A stretch of DNA of 64,000 nucleotides. It comes from Phaeobacter italicus. GTDB taxonomy: Bacteria > Pseudomonadota > Alphaproteobacteria > Rhodobacterales > Rhodobacteraceae. The stretch is taken from contig NZ_CVRM01000035.1 in assembly GCF_001258055.1 (NCBI RefSeq), positions 1 to 64,000 of the forward strand. Direction: 5' to 3'. Below are positions 60,642-64,000 of the stretch, one piece after another. Both the position numbers and the translations under genes were made by a program. How positions within the stretch are numbered: the stretch's first letter is position 1; each line of letters begins with the position of its first letter. The notes beneath the pieces were generated by a model. It saw nothing but the letters and a program-made list of their open reading frames with translations, did not search any database and had not been told where the DNA came from.

Positions 60642-62035
60642 CACTTCACCTCCAGCACATGGGTGGGCGTCTGCGTCTGGCCCAGATCGTCAAAGTAGCG
60701 CGCGAGCATATTTGCCGCCGCCTCCAGCCGGTAGTCGGCAGAGGCGCGCATATCGCTCATCGGGGTGAAGTCGCGGGCAAATTCGCCCCGCGCAGTGGCG
60801 AGCGTGGCAGAGGACATGGGTTGGCCAATCAGCGCGGCCTCTACGTGGCTGGCGCGCTTGGGCACACCTGACATGCCGCCAAAGGCGATGCGTGCGGCGG
60901 TGATCTGGCCGTCCTCAACGGTCAGATTGAACGCGCCCAGAACCGCAGAGATATCCTGATCAAAGCGTTTGGAGAGCTTGTAGACGCGCAGGCCATCACC
61001 CTGTTCGGCAGGCCGTGCGGGCAGGGTGATGGCCTCGACGAATTCGCCGGGCTGGCGGTCCTGCTTGCCGTAGTCGATGAAGAACTCTTCAATCGGCAGG
61101 CTGCGGCGGCTGTCGCCCTTGCGCAGTTCAAGCGTTGCACCAAGCGCGATCAGCGCGGGTGGATTGTCTCCGATGGGGGAGCCATTGGCGATATTGCCGC
61201 CGATGGTGGCGGCGGCGCGCACCTGCTGGCTGGCAAAGCGGCGCAGCATTTCGCCATAAGACGGGTGGCGCGCGGCGAGGGTACTGCGCAGGCGGTTCAT
61301 GTCGACCATCGCCCCGATGCGCAGGCTGCCGTCGGGTTGTTCGGTGATGTCTTTCAGGTCATCGCAGCTATCAAGAAAGATCACATCCCCCAGATCGCGC
61401 AGCTGTTTGGTCACCCAGAGCCCGACATCCGTGGCGCCCGCAATCAGCGTCGCCTCGGGCCGCGCGGCATAGGCTGCGGCCAATGCGTCGGCAGAGCCGG
61501 GCCGCAGGGAGGCGGCATCGCCGTCTGTTGCTGGCAGGTTGGCTGCATCCTCGCTGCGAATCCAGTCGGGGACCGGCGCAGCGCTGGCGGCTTCGGCGGC
61601 GCGAATGATCGGGGCATAGCCGGTGCAGCGGCAGAGGTTGCCTGCCAGCTGGTCATCGTGGTCGGACGCGCCGTTCTTGTGGGCGGTCACCATCGACATG
61701 ATGAAGCCCGGCGTGCAGAAACCGCACTGGCTGCCGTGGTGGGTGATCATCGCCTCTTGCACCGGATGCAGCTGGCCATCGGGGCCTGCCGCGCCTTCGA
61801 CGGTGCGGATGGATTTGCCGTGCAGCTGGGGCAGGAACAGGATGCAGGCGTTCAGCGGCTTGGCGCCTTTGGCGTCGGTCACCATCACGGTGCAGGCGCC
61901 GCAGTCGCCCTCGTTGCAGCCTTCCTTGGTGCCGGTCAGCCCGCGGTCTTCGCGCAGCCAGTCCAGCAGTGTCGCCGTCGGAGAAACATCCTTGAGCGAG
62001 ACCTCTTCACCGTTCAATCGAAAGGTGATCGTCAT
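60641..62035 (-). CDS. xdhA: xanthine dehydrogenase small subunit (FAD and 2Fe-2S)
   Basis: A 464-residue subunit with two [2Fe-2S] centres and an FAD domain. The first cluster is in [14 protein letters not shown] with ACILF downstream; the second is in [11 protein letters not shown] and [11 protein letters not shown]. The FAD domain follows with [26 protein letters not shown] and [26 protein letters not shown]. It passes electrons from the molybdenum subunit to NAD+. ATG 62035 ([12 protein letters not shown]) is the family start; the frame is open to 62191 without resemblance. It is the first gene of the seven-gene purine operon. Confidence 0.94.
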   Translation of the reverse strand: MTITFRLNGEEVSLKDVSPTATLLDWLREDRGLTGTKEGCNEGDCGACTVMVTDAKGAKPLNACILFLPQLHGKSIRTVEGAAGPDGQLHPVQEAMITHHGSQCGFCTPGFIMSMVTAHKNGASDHDDQLAGNLCRCTGYAPIIRAAEAASAAPVPDWIRSEDAANLPATDGDAASLRPGSADALAAAYAARPEATLIAGATDVGLWVTKQLRDLGDVIFLDSCDDLKDITEQPDGSLRIGAMVDMNRLRSTLAARHPSYGEMLRRFASQQVRAAATIGGNIANGSPIGDNPPALIALGATLELRKGDSRRSLPIEEFFIDYGKQDRQPGEFVEAITLPARPAEQGDGLRVYKLSKRFDQDISAVLGAFNLTVEDGQITAARIAFGGMSGVPKRASHVEAALIGQPMSSATLATARGEFARDFTPMSDMRASADYRLEAAANMLARYFDDLGQTQTPTHVLEVK

Positions 62036-62425
62036 GTTAGAAACCCGTCGCGTTACCTTGGTTTTCCCTGGGTGCCATCCCTTCGATGCGACGTAGAAGA
62101 CATGGCGGGCGTCTTGATGTTGGTTTTCCCTGTGTTGGCAACAGCCTAGAAAGGGCGCTGTCCGTCTGGCAAGGAAAAGTGACTCTGCCATGAGACAATA
62201 TTGGGGCGCAAGATCATTGCGGTGTGCCGCTGTATGCCGTTATTTTTAAACCGTTTCACCCTCTCTGGCCTTGGGCTGGCGTGCAGGGTGCGGAAAGAGT
62301 TTCAAACAAAGCGGAATAATCCTGCCTTATTCTTGCGCATTCCTTGCGAGTGGTTGCGCGGACCTCGGTGTCACGTCGCTGCCTTCCCGCTTCCTTCTGG
62401 CGGCCTGCGGCGGTAGCTTGGCGCC
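62036..62425. other. divergent promoter region xdhA / dnaE
   Basis: This 390-bp gap holds the promoters of the leftward purine operon and of dnaE. Two copies of TTGGTTTTCCCTG lie 62 bp apart (62058-62070 and 62120-62132), both upstream of the xdhA start. They are plausible regulator sites for purine control. An AT-rich stretch at 62190-62330 may hold the dnaE promoter. No gene or RNA is supportable. Confidence 0.55.
62058..62132. promoter_or_regulatory. 13-bp direct repeats upstream of xdhA
   Basis: The 13-mer TTGGTTTTCCCTG occurs at 62058-62070 and again at 62120-62132, close to six helical turns apart. The first copy lies 23 bp from the xdhA start codon. Phased direct repeats at a promoter suggest a regulator that binds cooperatively. 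No regulator gene for this operon is inside the window. Confidence 0.45.
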
Positions 62426-64000
62426 ATGACCCAAAATCCCCGATTCATTCACCTGCGCACCCATACCGAATACTCGTTGCTGGAAGGTGCCGTGCGGCTG
62501 AAAAAGCTGCCGGATCTGTGCAAGAAATACGAGATGCCCGCAATTGCGGTGACAGACAGCAACAACCTGTTTGCAGCGCTGGAGTTTTCGGTCTCTGCCA
62601 GCGGTGCAGGGGTGCAGCCGATCATGGGCTGTCAGGTGGATCTGCGGTTCACGGATCCCGCCCCCGGTGAGCGGCCCAAGCCGCCCGCGCCGCTGGTGCT
62701 GCTCGCGCAGAGCGAGACAGGCTATGAACATCTGATGAAGCTGAACTCTTGCCTGTATATGCGCGAAGGCAGTGAGCTGGCGCATGTCACGCTGGAAGAG
62801 CTGGCCCAATATGCAGGGGATGTGATCTGTCTCAGCGGTGGGCCTGACGGGCCGGTGGGGCGGCTGTTGCAGATGGGGCAACGCTCGGCGGCCGAGGCAT
62901 TGATGCAGCGGCTGAAAGCGATCTTTCCGGATCGTCTCTATGTGGAATTGCAGCGCCATCCGGGCGAGCACGGCCAGCCCGAAGCGGAGCAGCTGACAGA
63001 GCGCGGCCATATCGAGATGGCCTATGCGATGGACCTGCCGCTGGTTGCCACCAATGACGTCTATTTCCCCAATACGGAAATGTACGAGGCCCATGACGCG
63101 ATGATCTGTATCGCAGAGGGGGCCTATGTCGATCAGGTGGAGCCGCGCCGCCGCCTGACTGCGCAGCACTACTTCAAAAGCCAGGAAGAAATGGTCGCGC
63201 TGTTTGCCGATCTGCCAGAGGCGCTGGAAAACACCGTGGAGATCGCCAAACGCTGCGCCTTTATGGCGTATCGGCGCGATCCGATCCTGCCGAAGTTTGC
63301 CGATGACGAGGTGGCCGAACTGCGCCGCATCGCCAATGAGGGCCTGCAGCAGCGTCTGGCTGTGATCCCCCATGCGGTGAGCGTCGAGGAATATCAGGAG
63401 CGACTGGATTTCGAGCTGGGCATCATCGAGGGGATGGGTTTTCCCGGCTACTTCCTGATCGTTGCGGACTTTATCCAATGGGCCAAGGACCACGACATTC
63501 CGGTCGGGCCGGGGCGGGGCTCTGGTGCGGGCTCTCTCGTGGCTTATGCGCTGACGATCACCGACCTTGACCCGCTGCGCTACAGCCTGCTGTTTGAACG
63601 CTTCCTCAACCCGGAACGGGTGTCGATGCCCGACTTCGATATCGACTTCTGCATGGACCGCCGGGAAGAGGTGATCAAATACGTGCAGGAGAAATACGGC
63701 CGCGACAAAGTTGGGCAGATCATCACTTTTGGCGCGCTTTTGTCCAAGGCGGCGGTGCGCGACATGGGGCGGGTTTTGCAGATGCCCTATGGCCAGGTGG
63801 ACCGGCTGTCCAAGCTGATCCCGGTCGAGGGCGTCAAGCCGATGTCGATTGCGGACTCGCTCAAGGAAGAGCCGCGTCTGCGCGAGGAGGCGGAGAACGA
63901 AGAGGTCGTTGACCGCTTGCTGAAATACGGCATGCAGGTCGAGGGTCTGTTGCGCTCTGCCGGTACCCATGCGGCGGGTGTGGTGATTGGCGACAGGCCA
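62426..64000 (+). CDS. dnaE: DNA polymerase III alpha subunit (5' part, cut by the window end)
   Basis: The first 525 residues of a protein of about 1,170. The N-terminal PHP domain starts FIHLRTHTEYSLLEGAVRLKKLPDLCKKYEMPAIAVTDSNNLFAALEF. The palm domain carries the catalytic pair in PDFDIDFCMDRREEVIKYV (Asp405 and Asp407, equivalent to E. coli Asp401/Asp403); the third catalytic Asp lies beyond the window. VGPGRGSGAGSLVAYALTITDLDPLRY and GQIITFGALLSKAAVRDMGRVL are typical of replicative DnaE1. It is the replicative DNA polymerase. ATG 62426 begins the family sequence. The gene continues past 64000. Confidence 0.97.
   Translation, partial: MTQNPRFIHLRTHTEYSLLEGAVRLKKLPDLCKKYEMPAIAVTDSNNLFAALEFSVSASGAGVQPIMGCQVDLRFTDPAPGERPKPPAPLVLLAQSETGYEHLMKLNSCLYMREGSELAHVTLEELAQYAGDVICLSGGPDGPVGRLLQMGQRSAAEALMQRLKAIFPDRLYVELQRHPGEHGQPEAEQLTERGHIEMAYAMDLPLVATNDVYFPNTEMYEAHDAMICIAEGAYVDQVEPRRRLTAQHYFKSQEEMVALFADLPEALENTVEIAKRCAFMAYRRDPILPKFADDEVAELRRIANEGLQQRLAVIPHAVSVEEYQERLDFELGIIEGMGFPGYFLIVADFIQWAKDHDIPVGPGRGSGAGSLVAYALTITDLDPLRYSLLFERFLNPERVSMPDFDIDFCMDRREEVIKYVQEKYGRDKVGQIITFGALLSKAAVRDMGRVLQMPYGQVDRLSKLIPVEGVKPMSIADSLKEEPRLREEAENEEVVDRLLKYGMQVEGLLRSAGTHAAGVVIGDRP

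Noticed and set aside
62327-63970. A 547-codon minus-strand frame
   Set aside because: It is antisense to dnaE, which is unmistakable on the plus strand.

Overview
The window is about 64 kb of GC-rich chromosomal DNA from an alphaproteobacterium, most probably a marine member of the Rhodobacteraceae (Roseobacter group). The evidence is the style of the gene set: a monomeric NADP isocitrate dehydrogenase, two different TRAP transporters, a GcvT-type dimethylglycine/sarcosine dehydrogenase, a TAXI binding protein, a DUF938 protein and an iron box of the TGA-N9-TCA type. I did not identify a species. I see no tRNA, rRNA, insertion sequence, prophage or CRISPR array. The region reads as ordinary metabolic and accessory chromosome.

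Layout. 0.3-3.9 kb: an HlyD-like protein overlapping a BcsA-like, PilZ-bearing glycan synthase; the pair resembles the rhizobial bgsBA mixed-linkage beta-glucan operon. 4.0-8.1 kb: two short-chain dehydrogenases divergent from an AraC regulator, then an MFS exporter. 8.4-22.1 kb: a mirror-image amine/amino-acid locus. Two paralogous LysR genes converge tail to tail with 2 bp between them. The left arm, reading left, is a DctQMP TRAP transporter, a three-subunit HcnABC/opine-oxidase-like flavoenzyme and RidA. The right arm, reading right, is a TAXI TRAP transporter, a D-amino-acid-dehydrogenase-like flavoprotein and an Asp/Glu racemase-family enzyme. The TAXI permease is broken by a 16-bp tandem duplication.

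22.2-26.4 kb: an arsenic operon (ArsR-ArsC fusion, arsenic GAPDH, ArsJ, ACR3) that covers both arsenate and arsenite export. 26.4-31.2 kb: a siderophore-reductase-like protein behind an iron box, methylglyoxal synthase, a GATase-like protein lacking its catalytic residues, and isocitrate dehydrogenase. 31.6-35.4 kb: an SbcD-like phosphoesterase overlapping an SbcC/YhaN-like ATPase. 35.4-42.6 kb: an SH3 protein, a 2-hydroxyacid dehydrogenase, gamma-glutamyltransferase, a GlcD-type oxidase, a small membrane-anchored unknown, and a double VOC protein with two C-terminal membrane helices. 43.2-45.7 kb: the dimethylglycine/sarcosine dehydrogenase, behind a 625-bp hairpin-rich leader.

45.9-52.3 kb: an HNH endonuclease, a TPR-PRMT7/9-like methyltransferase, a carboxymuconolactone decarboxylase-family protein, a DUF938 methyltransferase, an amino-acid oxidase with an aldo/keto reductase, and a CDP-alcohol phosphatidyltransferase. 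52.4-62.0 kb: one leftward operon of seven genes (xdhA, xdhB, xdhC, an ABC ATPase, two permeases and a BMP binding protein) that should import purines or nucleosides and oxidise hypoxanthine/xanthine. 62.4 kb to the end: the 5' third of dnaE, divergent from xdhA.

The most notable points are the frameshifted TAXI permease, the mirror LysR locus with a shared TAAGTCAAA half-site, the catalytically dead GATase, the bacterial PRMT-like protein and the VOC-VOC-2TM fusion.
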